A DNA stretch of 64,000 nucleotides from positions 33,468 through 97,467 of the forward strand of contig NZ_ABCS01000029.1 in NCBI RefSeq assembly GCF_000170895.1, read 5' to 3'. Below are positions 15,691 through 23,411 of this stretch, piece by piece; within the stretch, counting starts at the first letter, position 1; the number at the start of each line of letters is the position of its first letter. The DNA comes from Plesiocystis pacifica SIR-1 (GTDB lineage Bacteria; Myxococcota_A; Polyangia; Nannocystales; Nannocystaceae). The position numbers were made by a program, and so were the translations under genes. The notes below the pieces were generated by a model. The model was given only the letters and a program-made list of their open reading frames with translations. It did not search any database and was not told the origin of the DNA.

Positions 15691-16641
15691 CTACGACGCC
15701 AGCCGCAGCGGGGTGTAGCGCTCGCGCTCGGTGGCGTGGAACCAGTGCGCGCCCTCGAGCACGAGGCGGCAGATCTGCGCGAGGGGATCGGGCCCGAGGC
15801 TGTCCAGGGCCGAGCACAGCGCGCGCTCGTGGCTGGCGCGCTCGCGCTCGACGAAGTCCACGGCGCCGCGCAGGCCCAGGTCGTGGCGCATGACCAGCAC
15901 CGAGTTGGCGTTGTCACCGTCCTCGAGCTCGTTGCCCGCCGACACGATGTCGTTCTCGAGCCGCATCGCCAGGCTCAGATCGCGGATCATCCCGCGGACC
16001 TCGGGCTCGTCCATGCGCTCGTGCAGGTCCAGGTTGTAGAGCAGCGAGACCGTGGCCACGAAGTGCGGCACCGCCGAGCTGATCTCGCCGTTGGCGAGGT
16101 AGTCCTCGTAGGTCCAGCGCCGACCCTCGGCCCGGGACGAGAGCTTGTTGCGCTGGAAGGCCTGGATCATCTGCACCGCCGACTGCAGCCACAGCTGCCA
16201 CGCCCCCTCGGGGCGCTCGTCGACGCGGAAGCTCTGGGCGACCAGGCCCGCGCTCCAGACCTCGAGGGCTCGGCCGTCGCAGCTGCCCTGGAGGTGGAAG
16301 TCCCCGAGCTCGAGGAGCCCGTCCGAGGACAGCTCCGGGTAGAGGTCGAAGCAGTCGTCAATCCAGAAGATCCACGCGATGTCGAGGGCCAGGTCCTCGA
16401 TGAGCTGCTGCGCCGGCGAGCCCAGCCCCCCAATCATCTCACCAGCGATGGTCTCGATGCCCTCGACGATGATCTGCGCCAGGCGGGCGCCAAAACGCGC
16501 GTGGTCCTCGCTGAAGTGGGGGAAGCAGCCGGCCCACAGCATGAGCCGGTCGACGACGTCGTCGATGTCGACGCACATGGGATCGAAGTTGGGGGCCGCG
16601 GCTATGCCCGCGCGCCCAGCCAAGGCAACGTGATTGGCCAT
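15691..16641 (-). CDS. Class I terpene cyclase
   Basis: 316 aa from ATG 16641. An in-frame ATG at 16737 is unlikely because it falls on the predicted -10 box. All catalytic signatures are present: the Asp-rich motif DDCFD (95-99, in IFWIDDCFD), the NSE triad N230-D-x2-S234-x3-E238 (RLENDIVSAGNE), and the C-terminal Arg-Tyr pair at 308-309 (ERERYTP). The spacing fits bacterial mono- and sesquiterpene synthases. The enzyme would bind a prenyl diphosphate through three magnesium ions and cyclise it in the cytoplasm. No prenyltransferase, P450 or methyltransferase is adjacent, so the product cannot be predicted. Confidence 0.88.
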   Translation of the reverse strand: MANHVALAGRAGIAAAPNFDPMCVDIDDVVDRLMLWAGCFPHFSEDHARFGARLAQIIVEGIETIAGEMIGGLGSPAQQLIEDLALDIAWIFWIDDCFDLYPELSSDGLLELGDFHLQGSCDGRALEVWSAGLVAQSFRVDERPEGAWQLWLQSAVQMIQAFQRNKLSSRAEGRRWTYEDYLANGEISSAVPHFVATVSLLYNLDLHERMDEPEVRGMIRDLSLAMRLENDIVSAGNELEDGDNANSVLVMRHDLGLRGAVDFVERERASHERALCSALDSLGPDPLAQICRLVLEGAHWFHATERERYTPLRLAS

Positions 16642-16735
16642 GGTAATGCGCTCTAGAACGTGTTCGGAATCGAACTGGGGGGTGTTCGATATCCTCAGTC
16701 TGAACAGATGAGCTCGGGTGAGCTGATGTGGGCGC

Positions 16736-16764
16736 AATGTAGGAGAGGCCTATGATTCCGTCAA
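16736..16764 (-). promoter_or_regulatory. Promoter of the terpene cyclase gene
   Basis: On the minus strand, TTGACG (16764-16759) and TACATT (16741-16736) are spaced by 17 bp. The predicted start near 16729 gives a leader of about 90 nt before ATG 16641. Confidence 0.55.
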
Positions 16765-17070
16765 CGGTTTCAACGGAAAAATTCCGCTCAAACAAATGCA
16801 TTCTCATTGTGCTGGCTCACCATATTTTCAATATCGAGCATGGCGCCAAGATCACCCCACCGCGGGTCTAGGTGCGATTAAACCCCATTCCACGGCACCT
16901 GCGCGTTTTCAAGAGGGATTGACCGAGAGCGTCACCCTGACCTGCCCAAAGCAACCAAAACAAACCTTTTTGTGCGAACTAAGACGTGACTCAGACGGTC
17001 CTTTGAGCCTCGCCAAATGCGATTTCGGCCCAAGGTCAATGCTGTTCTTCATCGCTGTGTGTACGCATAC
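16765..17070. other. AT-richer intergenic region, no gene seen
   Basis: About 300 bp of lower-GC DNA upstream of the terpene cyclase promoter and beyond the terminator of the NTF2-like gene. Short frames exist on both strands, but none resembles a protein family; one starts inside the palindrome at 17074. Confidence 0.5.
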
Positions 17071-17101
17071 AAAAATCGCTGCACCGATCGGTGCAGCGAT
17101 T
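17071..17101 (-). terminator. Rho-independent terminator of the NTF2-like lipoprotein gene
   Basis: A perfect 28-bp palindrome (17074-17101, arms AATCGCTGCACCGA and TCGGTGCAGCGATT) is followed on the minus strand by TTTTT. It lies 47 bp after the stop at 17148. Confidence 0.85.
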
Positions 17102-17147
17102 CTCATTCACTGGAGCCATGGTGGCCCCAAATTGTCACCCGGCCACG

Positions 17148-17702
17148 TTAAATGCCCCGGACGATCATCCAGGTGTCGCCCTCGCGGACCAGCTCGAACT
17201 CCGAGTGATCCTGGACGCGCTGGTAGGGCGCCGACGGCCGGGGCTCGCCGTAGGAGTCGAGGATCGGCTTGAAGCGGAAGCTGGCGTCGATCCAAACCCG
17301 GGCGACGGCACGATCGCCGGTCACCATGATCTCGACATAGTCCATGGTGAAGCGGATCGAGTCGAGCTGCGCGAGGCGGCGGCGCAGCAGGTTGCCGAGC
17401 TCCGCGTAGGTGGTGTCGTCGCTGGGGTCGTCGCTGCCCGCCTGGTCGTAGTAGGTGGGGTGCGCCGTCGCCAGCACGGCCGCGGCGTCGCGGCTGACCA
17501 GCGAGGTCCGGTAGCGCTCGAGCACCGCGATGATCTGGCGGTTGTCTTCGGTGTCCGGGATCTCCGTGCCGGCGATGGTCGACTGCGGCTTGCAGCCCGT
17601 CGTCGGGGCGATGGAGGCGAGGACCCCGATGGTCAGGGCACCAGCGAACAGACGCGCCCGCAGGCGCGAGGTGGGGTGAGCGGTCTTGAAGGTCGAGGAC
17701 AT
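17148..17702 (-). CDS. NTF2/SnoaL-like predicted lipoprotein
   Basis: 184 aa from ATG 17702. The N-terminus is a signal sequence ending at a Cys (LTIGVLASIAPTTGC), though the -3 residue is not ideal for a lipobox. The body has the order of an NTF2-like fold: a helical start (QIIAVLERYRTSLVSRDAAA), a short loop, and a curved beta-sheet at the end (VEIMVTGDRAVARVWIDASF; EFELVREGDTWMIVRGI). The fold can bind small ligands or act as an enzyme; nothing indicates which. It ends in a strong terminator and is divergent from the PilZ gene. Confidence 0.7.
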   Translation of the reverse strand: MSSTFKTAHPTSRLRARLFAGALTIGVLASIAPTTGCKPQSTIAGTEIPDTEDNRQIIAVLERYRTSLVSRDAAAVLATAHPTYYDQAGSDDPSDDTTYAELGNLLRRRLAQLDSIRFTMDYVEIMVTGDRAVARVWIDASFRFKPILDSYGEPRPSAPYQRVQDHSEFELVREGDTWMIVRGI

Positions 17703-17934
17703 CGGGACGATTGGCTCGCGGGGAAACCGTAGGGGCCGAACTGCCACCGTCCGAGCTTGCAAGCAAGCGCCCACCTCATTTTCTCGCAATCTTTTTGAAT
17801 TTCAGCGACTTGCCTATCGCGCCCTGTGCGCTTTGGTTGACAATCTGGCACGGCTGCCGCCCTCGCAGGCCACTCCGTCGCAGTCTGGCGCCTCGAACGC
17901 GCGCGTTTGGCCACTCACGGGGTATGCTGCGCCG

Positions 17935-18246
17935 GTGAGCAACGAGGCCCGCGTCCACCCGCGGCTGCGCCTGGCAGCCTTCGCCGACGTGATCGGGGAC
18001 GAGGTCGTCCTCCACCGCGCCCTCGGGGACATCTCCGTGGGCGGCTGCCGCTTCGAGGGCCCCGCCTGGGAGCGGGTCGGCACCAAGGTCCAGCTGTTGC
18101 TGAGCTTCCCCGTCGCCGAGGCCAACATGCCCGTCGACGGGACGGTCGTGCGCGCGTCCAAGCGCGACATGGGCGTGCGCTTCGACGCCACCGACGAGCA
18201 AAAGTGGGCCCTGCGCAAGCACATCCGCCGCGCCCAGGGCGGCTGA
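17935..18246 (+). CDS. PilZ-domain c-di-GMP-binding protein
   Basis: 103 aa from a GTG at 17935. A single PilZ domain: an RxxxR-type start (RVHPRLRL) followed after 25 residues by DISVGG, matching the D/NxSxxG loop that closes over cyclic di-GMP. The rest is the six-stranded barrel (TKVQLLLSFPVAEANMPVDG; RDMGVRFDATDEQ). Such proteins pass c-di-GMP levels to a motility, polysaccharide or transcription partner. It sits 40 bp before a FliA-type sigma gene in the same direction, so joint expression is possible. Confidence 0.85.
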   Translation: MSNEARVHPRLRLAAFADVIGDEVVLHRALGDISVGGCRFEGPAWERVGTKVQLLLSFPVAEANMPVDGTVVRASKRDMGVRFDATDEQKWALRKHIRRAQGG

Positions 18247-18286
18247 CCTCCCCTCGCCCATCCAATCCAGCCCCCTCCGTCCGTCC

Positions 18287-18976
18287 ATGAGCCCGCCGCT
18301 CAGCGACGCCCAAGCGGCCCGCGTCGAAGCCCACACCCAGCTGGTCGAGCGCCTGGCCCGGGCGCTCTCCCGCCAGCTCCGCGCCCTGAGCGTCGAGGAG
18401 CTCGAGAGCGTCGGCAACGAGGCCTTGGTCGTCGCGGCGATGCGCTTCGACCCCTCGGCCGGGGCGAGCTTCTCGACCTTCGCCCACTACCGCATCCGCG
18501 GCGCGATGATCGACGCGGTGCGCAAGCGCAGCCCTGGCCGTCGACGCAAACAGCGGGCCATCCAGCGCCTCGAGGCTACCCAGCTGCTGATGCGCCAGGC
18601 CGCCGAGGACCGCGGGGCCAAGCGAGCCGGCGGCGGGCGCGAGAGCCTCGAGCAGCGGGTCCACGCCGCCCGCGAGCTGGTCTACCGCGCCGGCCTGGCC
18701 ATCCTGATCGCCGAGGCCACCCACGGCGGGCTCGCGGTCGCGCCCTCAGAGGACACGGACCCGGAGCAGCGCGTGCTCAAGGCCCGGCAGATCGAGCGGC
18801 TGCGGGCGGCCATCGCCGCCCTCGAGCCCGAGTCCCGCGAGCTCATCGTCGGCCTCTACGTCCACGGCAAGACCGGGCGCGAGCTCGCCGAGCAGCTGGG
18901 CGTGAGCGCGGCGACCCTGTCGCGCCGGCACTCGCGGCTGCTCGAGCGCCTCGGCCAGGCGCTGCGCGGAGCATGA
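18287..18976 (+). CDS. RNA polymerase sigma factor, FliA/WhiG (sigma-28) type
   Basis: 229 aa. Region 2 is clear (VEELESVGNEALVVAAMRFD; FSTFAHYRIRGAMIDAVRKR) and matches the core-binding and -10 recognition helices of sigma-28-like factors. The middle (about 85-155) is a diverged region 3. Region 4 (ALEPESRELIVGLYVHGKTG; ELAEQLGVSAATLSRRHSRL) is the helix-turn-helix for the -35. No flagellar genes are seen here, so this is probably a stress or developmental alternative sigma factor. No anti-sigma gene is adjacent. Its stop codon touches the terminator of the convergent EF-G gene. Confidence 0.82.
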   Translation: MSPPLSDAQAARVEAHTQLVERLARALSRQLRALSVEELESVGNEALVVAAMRFDPSAGASFSTFAHYRIRGAMIDAVRKRSPGRRRKQRAIQRLEATQLLMRQAAEDRGAKRAGGGRESLEQRVHAARELVYRAGLAILIAEATHGGLAVAPSEDTDPEQRVLKARQIERLRAAIAALEPESRELIVGLYVHGKTGRELAEQLGVSAATLSRRHSRLLERLGQALRGA

Positions 18977-19008
18977 AAAAAGGGACGAACGCCAACTGGC
19001 GCTCGCCC
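18977..19008 (-). terminator. Rho-independent terminator of the EF-G gene
   Basis: On the minus strand, a stem with arms GGGGCGAGCGCC and GGCGTTCGTCCC (two mismatches) is followed by TTTTTT. It lies directly between the EF-G stop (19018) and the sigma-factor stop. Confidence 0.8.
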
Positions 19009-19017
19009 CTTCGGGTC

Positions 19018-21111
19018 TCACGACGCCGCGCGGGCGACGACGTGATCGAGGATGGCATCGGGGACGCGTTCGTACCCGTCCATGCTCATGCTGTGGGTGC
19101 CCCGACCCCCGGTGAGGCTGCCGAGCCGCGTCGCGTAGTCGAACATCTCCGCGAGCGGGACCCGAGCGGTGATGGCCACGCGCTCGCCTTGGATCTGCGA
19201 GTCGACGATGGCCCCGCGGCGGGCAGTCAGGCTGCCCGAGATCGCCCCGAAGCTGCTGCTCGGAGCGTCGACCTCGACCCGCATGATGGGCTCGAGGAGT
19301 TGCGGCTTGGCGCGGGCGATGGCCTCGACGAGGGCGTCTCGCGCCGCGATCCGGAAGGCCAGATCACTCGAGTCCTTCGAGTGGGTCTTGCCGTCGAGGA
19401 GCTCGACCTCCACACCCACGACGGGCGCTCGGGTGAGCGGACCCTCGCCCAGGGCCGCCTGGAAGCCGCGGTCGCAGCTGTCCAGGTACTCGCGCGGGAT
19501 GGCCCCGCCGCGGACGCGCTCGAGGAAGCGGTAGGCCTCGCCCCCGACCAGGGGCCGGAGGATGCCCGCGACGCCAGCGTACTGACCGCTGCCGCCGCCG
19601 CTTTGCTTGCGCAGGACGTACTCGAAGGTCACCTCCTCCGAGATCGTCTCGCGGTAGGCGACCCGAGGGGCGCCCAGCTCGACGTCGAGGCCGTGCTCGT
19701 CGCCGAGGCGCTCGGCGTAGAGCTCGAGCTGGAGCGCGCCCGTCCCGGCGATGAGCGGCAGGCCGCTCTCCGGGTCCCGACCCACGCGGAGCGAGGGGTC
19801 CTCTCGGGCGTAGCGCGCGAGCGCCTTGCCGAGCGCCTCGAGGTCCGCGGATCGCTGCGGACGCAGGGTCCGCGAGACGACCGGGTCGGGGATGGCGAAG
19901 CCCGCCACGGTGAGCGCGAGGGCCCGACCCGTGTCCGGGTCGTCGCCCACGAGGGTGTCGCCAGACTCGACCGCCAGACCAAAGAGCCCGACGATCTCCC
20001 CTGCCCCGGCGTCCTCGATGGGCGTCGGCGCGTCGGCGTGGAGCCGCAGGAGACGACCCACGCGCTGGCGCTTGCCCCTTCGCCGCGAGCTCAGCCGCTG
20101 CCCCCGGGCGAGGCTGCCCTGGTAGATGCGCAGGTAGGCGAGGTTGCCAAAGCGCGTCTCGTCGACCTTGAACACGAAGCCGACCATGGGAAGGTCGTCC
20201 TCGGCCTCGAGCTCGACCGTGGCGCCCGCGTCCGACTCGGCCGTATCGAGGACCTCGCCGGGATGCGGCAGATAGTCCACGACCGCGTCGAGCAGCGGCT
20301 GCACGCCCTGGTTGTGGAAGGCCGAGCCGAGCAGCACCGGGACGATGGCGTGAGCCAGGGTCGCCCGGCGGATCGCCGCCCGCAGGAGCTCCGCCGAGAC
20401 CTCGCCCTCGAGGGCGCGCTCGAGCAATTGCTCGTCGTGGAGCGCGACGGTGTCGACGAGCTGCTCTCGCGCCAGCTCGACGGCCACGCCGAGCGCCTCG
20501 GGTACGGCGCTCGCCACGACGGTCTCGCCGTGCTCGCCCTCAAAGCGAAGCACGCGGCGCTCGACCAGATCCACGACGCCGGCGAACTCGGCCTCGCTAC
20601 CCACGGGCAGCTGCAGCGCGACGGCCTCGAGCCCCAAGGTCGCGCGGATGTCCGCGACGACCCGCTCGGGGTCCGCCCCGCGCCGATCCATCTTGTTGAT
20701 GAAGGCGATGCGGGGCACGCCGTAGCGACGCATCTGGCGATCCACGGTGATCGACTGGGCCTGCACGCCCTCGACGGCGGAGAACACGAACACGGCGCCA
20801 TCGAGGACCCTCAAGCTGCGCTCCACCTCGACGGTGAAGTCCGCGTGTCCGGGGGTGTCGATGATCGTGATCGCGTGCTCGCGCCAGTCGACGCGCGTCG
20901 CGGCCGAGCGAATGGTGATGCCGTGGGCCTTCTCGGCCGCGTGGCTGTCGAGGGTCGCGCCCCGCCCCTGGCGGTCGTGGACCTCACCGATCTGGTGGAT
21001 GCGGCCGGTGAAGAACAGCACGCGCTCGCTGAGCGTGGTCTTGCCAGCGTCCACGTGCGCGGAGATGCCAATGTTGCGGGTGCGGTGGAGAGGAGTGTGT
21101 GTACGGGTCAT
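19018..21111 (-). CDS. Translation elongation factor G (accessory paralogue likely)
   Basis: 697 aa from ATG 21111, close to the usual 690-700. GTPase motifs are intact: G1 AHVDAGKTT, G3 DTPGHADF with the catalytic His, G4 NKMD and G5 GSAF. Domain IV shows SGGGSGQYAGV and ends in GYERVPDAILDHVVARAAS. EF-G drives translocation on the ribosome; some paralogues act only in recycling or stress. It is not beside rpsL/rpsG or tuf, where the main copy usually lies, so a second EF-G is likely. The gene is transcribed alone. Confidence 0.9.
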   Translation of the reverse strand: MTRTHTPLHRTRNIGISAHVDAGKTTLSERVLFFTGRIHQIGEVHDRQGRGATLDSHAAEKAHGITIRSAATRVDWREHAITIIDTPGHADFTVEVERSLRVLDGAVFVFSAVEGVQAQSITVDRQMRRYGVPRIAFINKMDRRGADPERVVADIRATLGLEAVALQLPVGSEAEFAGVVDLVERRVLRFEGEHGETVVASAVPEALGVAVELAREQLVDTVALHDEQLLERALEGEVSAELLRAAIRRATLAHAIVPVLLGSAFHNQGVQPLLDAVVDYLPHPGEVLDTAESDAGATVELEAEDDLPMVGFVFKVDETRFGNLAYLRIYQGSLARGQRLSSRRRGKRQRVGRLLRLHADAPTPIEDAGAGEIVGLFGLAVESGDTLVGDDPDTGRALALTVAGFAIPDPVVSRTLRPQRSADLEALGKALARYAREDPSLRVGRDPESGLPLIAGTGALQLELYAERLGDEHGLDVELGAPRVAYRETISEEVTFEYVLRKQSGGGSGQYAGVAGILRPLVGGEAYRFLERVRGGAIPREYLDSCDRGFQAALGEGPLTRAPVVGVEVELLDGKTHSKDSSDLAFRIAARDALVEAIARAKPQLLEPIMRVEVDAPSSSFGAISGSLTARRGAIVDSQIQGERVAITARVPLAEMFDYATRLGSLTGGRGTHSMSMDGYERVPDAILDHVVARAAS

Positions 21112-21442
21112 GTCATGGGCACGGCGATGCAGCCACGCGGCGGCCCAAGCCACGCGGCAGCGCGAAAACAGCGACTCGGAGCCGAGCCGAGGCTCGAGCT
21201 CCGTCCAAAGAGTTGTCGTTTTACGCGCCCGCGCGAGGCGGCGCCGAACCCAACTGGATGTTTGGGGCGACCTCAGCGGGTCGCGTGACGCCTCAGCACG
21301 AACGCGCGGTGCGATACGAGATCCACCGCCGGCTCTGGCTGACCGTCGTCATGCTCTTCGGTTAGCACCGGTGTTCGGCCCCCGCAAGTCCCCGCATCGC
21401 CGCTTTCTTGCGCCCCGCGGCGAGCCCTTCGACACTCCGGCG
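21112..21442. other. Divergent intergenic region, no gene seen
   Basis: 331 bp between the EF-G gene (minus) and the SctJ-like lipoprotein gene (plus). It must hold the promoters of both; no clear boxes or structures were found. Confidence 0.45.
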
Positions 21443-21952
21443 ATGCGCCCCCGCCTGCCCCTCGCCCTCGGCCTCTCGCTGGTCGCGCTCGGGTGTGGAT
21501 CCGAAGACCCTCGCCCGGCGCTCGAGGACCGGCCGGCGGACAAGCGGGCGCTGTTTGCCGACCCCGCCCTGGTCCCGTCCCGAGATGGGGAGCGAGCCCG
21601 GCGGGAGCTGGCCCTCGCGGCCGAGCTCGAGCGCGCGGCGAGGACCCTGGGCGTGGCCGATGCCCACGCCGACGTCGAGCTCGGCGGCGCGCCGCGGGTG
21701 TTGATCGTCGGTCGTGCCCAGGACGAGGACGGGCTCCGCCGAGAGCTCGGAGCGGTCGCCCAGCTGCTGCTCCCCGAGCTCGACGCCGACGCCATCCAGC
21801 TCGTGCTCGCGCCATCGATGACGACAGATCCCGAGCCAAGAGGCCCGCGGCCGTGGACGCCCCTGCGCGCGCTGCTGTTCGCCGCGGGCCTGGCCGGCCT
21901 GGGCGCGAGCCTGGGCGTGACGGCCGAGCGCCTCCGGGCCCGGCGGGCCTGA
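21443..21952 (+). CDS. Predicted lipoprotein resembling the ring-building part of SctJ/YscJ
   Basis: 169 aa from ATG 21443, chosen because it starts a lipoprotein signal (LPLALGLSLVALGC); the frame is open far upstream through the EF-G antisense strand. After a charged helical stretch (ELALAAELERAARTLGV) comes a beta/alpha segment (ADVELGGAPRVLIVGRAQDE; LRRELGAVAQLLLPELDADA; IQLVLAP) that resembles the globular domain of type III secretion inner-ring lipoproteins. A C-terminal membrane segment (ALLFAAGLAGLGASLGV) ends in Arg-rich residues, as in SctJ. It is shorter than SctJ (about 240 aa), and no other type III secretion gene is present. The assignment is by pattern only. Confidence 0.55.
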   Translation: MRPRLPLALGLSLVALGCGSEDPRPALEDRPADKRALFADPALVPSRDGERARRELALAAELERAARTLGVADAHADVELGGAPRVLIVGRAQDEDGLRRELGAVAQLLLPELDADAIQLVLAPSMTTDPEPRGPRPWTPLRALLFAAGLAGLGASLGVTAERLRARRA

Positions 21953-21968
21953 TACAACCAAGGCGCAC

Positions 21969-23342
21969 GTGTCCACCCCGACGCCCGCCGAGACCTCCGC
22001 CGCCCGCCCGATCCCCTGGCGCGTGGCGACCGTGGTCGGCGGGGCCTACCTCGTCCAGGGCCTGGTCGCGTCCATGGGCGTGCTGATGCTCGGCGCCCTC
22101 GCCCAGCTCGGGACGCCCCTGGAGGAGCAGGTCGGCGTGTTGATCAGCGGCGCCCTCCCCTGGGTGCTCAAGTTTGGCCTCGCCCTCGGCTTCGACCTGG
22201 GGCCGCGCTGGCGCCCTCGCCTCCGCGCCCTCGCGCTGGCGGTCCTCAACCTCGGCGTCGCCCTGGTGTTCCTGCGCCTGGCCGGGCTGTGGACCCAGGC
22301 GAGCGCCGGGGGCAGCCACGCGCCGGCCGTCGCCGCCATCGCGCCGCTGTGGGTGGGCATCAACGCCCTGCTCGCGACCCAGGACGTGCTCGTCGACAAC
22401 CTCGCCGTGGACGCCGACCCGGCCCGGGCGAGCCGGGCGACCCTGGGCGCGCTCATGGGCCTCGGCCACGCCCTCGGCTTTGGCCTGCTCGGGCCGCTGC
22501 TGCTGGTGCCCAGCGTGGTCGCCTCGGGCATGGCCACGGGCCTGCACCGCAGCGTCCCGATGATCGTGCTCGTCGGCCTGGCGATCGCGGGGCTGACCGC
22601 GACCTTGCCCCTCGCCCGCGCCCCCGAGGAGGATCCCGAGGCGGATCCCGAGGCGGATCCCGAGGCGGATCCCGAGCGCCCCGAGGCCCCTGCCCGCTCG
22701 AGCTCCCCGAGCGCCGCCTTGGTGCTCGCCCTCGCCGCGGGCCTGGCCGCCTTCGCCCTGGTCATGACCGGGCCCAACCTGACCCAGGCCGTCTCGGCGG
22801 AGCTGCTGTTCAACGAGCTGCGCTGGGACTACGCCCGCTACTCGCAGATCCTCGTGCCCCTTGGTGCCGTCCTCGGGCTGCTGGGTGCCGCCGGGGCCGG
22901 CCCCCTGAGCGCGCGCCTGGGTCCTCGACGAGCCGGCGCGCTCGCGGCGGCGCTTCTCGGCCTGGGCTGGATCGCCTTCCTCGCCGCGCGCCCGCTGTGG
23001 CTGCACACCGGCACCGTCGTCGCCCTCGCCGTGGTCGAGGGCCTGCTCCAACCTGCCGTCCTCGTCACCCTCCACGCCCTGGCCCTCGGCCTCGCTACCC
23101 GGACTCGGCTCCCGACCACGACCTTCATCGCAGCCATGGCCGCGATCAACCTGCCCCGGGTGTTCGCCCCCATGCTCGCCGTGGGCCTCGCCGAGCGGGG
23201 CTGGGCGGCCCTGTTCATTGGTGCTGCGGTGTCGACAGCTGCCGGCGCCGGGCTGCTCGCCGCCTTCGCCGCCCTGTCCACCAACCCGGGGGATCCCGAC
23301 GCATCCGAGCCTGGTCAAACGCCCCGGTCCGACCTATCATAA
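21969..23342 (+). CDS. Major facilitator superfamily transporter, 12 membrane segments
   Basis: 457 aa from a GTG at 21969, 17 bp after the lipoprotein gene. About twelve hydrophobic segments fall in two halves (VATVVGGAYLVQGLVASMGV; LGHALGFGLLGPLLLVPSVV; ALVLALAAGLAAFALVMTG; AAVSTAAGAGLLAAFAAL). The central cytoplasmic loop contains a DPEA repeat (about residues 220-235) encoded by near-identical 12-bp units, a likely replication-slippage tract. The layout resembles AmpG-like or general MFS carriers. The substrate is unknown. Confidence 0.75.
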   Translation: MSTPTPAETSAARPIPWRVATVVGGAYLVQGLVASMGVLMLGALAQLGTPLEEQVGVLISGALPWVLKFGLALGFDLGPRWRPRLRALALAVLNLGVALVFLRLAGLWTQASAGGSHAPAVAAIAPLWVGINALLATQDVLVDNLAVDADPARASRATLGALMGLGHALGFGLLGPLLLVPSVVASGMATGLHRSVPMIVLVGLAIAGLTATLPLARAPEEDPEADPEADPEADPERPEAPARSSSPSAALVLALAAGLAAFALVMTGPNLTQAVSAELLFNELRWDYARYSQILVPLGAVLGLLGAAGAGPLSARLGPRRAGALAAALLGLGWIAFLAARPLWLHTGTVVALAVVEGLLQPAVLVTLHALALGLATRTRLPTTTFIAAMAAINLPRVFAPMLAVGLAERGWAALFIGAAVSTAAGAGLLAAFAALSTNPGDPDASEPGQTPRSDLS

Positions 23343-23411
23343 ACGGCGTTCTCGCCTGCTCGCATCCCGAGTCCATCGGGCCGAGGCCGGGCCACGAACG
23401 GTGGAGGTTTC

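Noticed and set aside
16642..16737. Upstream ATG at 16737 for the terpene cyclase
   Set aside because: It falls on the predicted -10 box, and the ATG at 16641 gives the usual distance to the Asp-rich motif.
16909..17106. 65-codon minus-strand frame
   Set aside because: It starts inside the terminator palindrome, has no ribosome site and no recognisable family.
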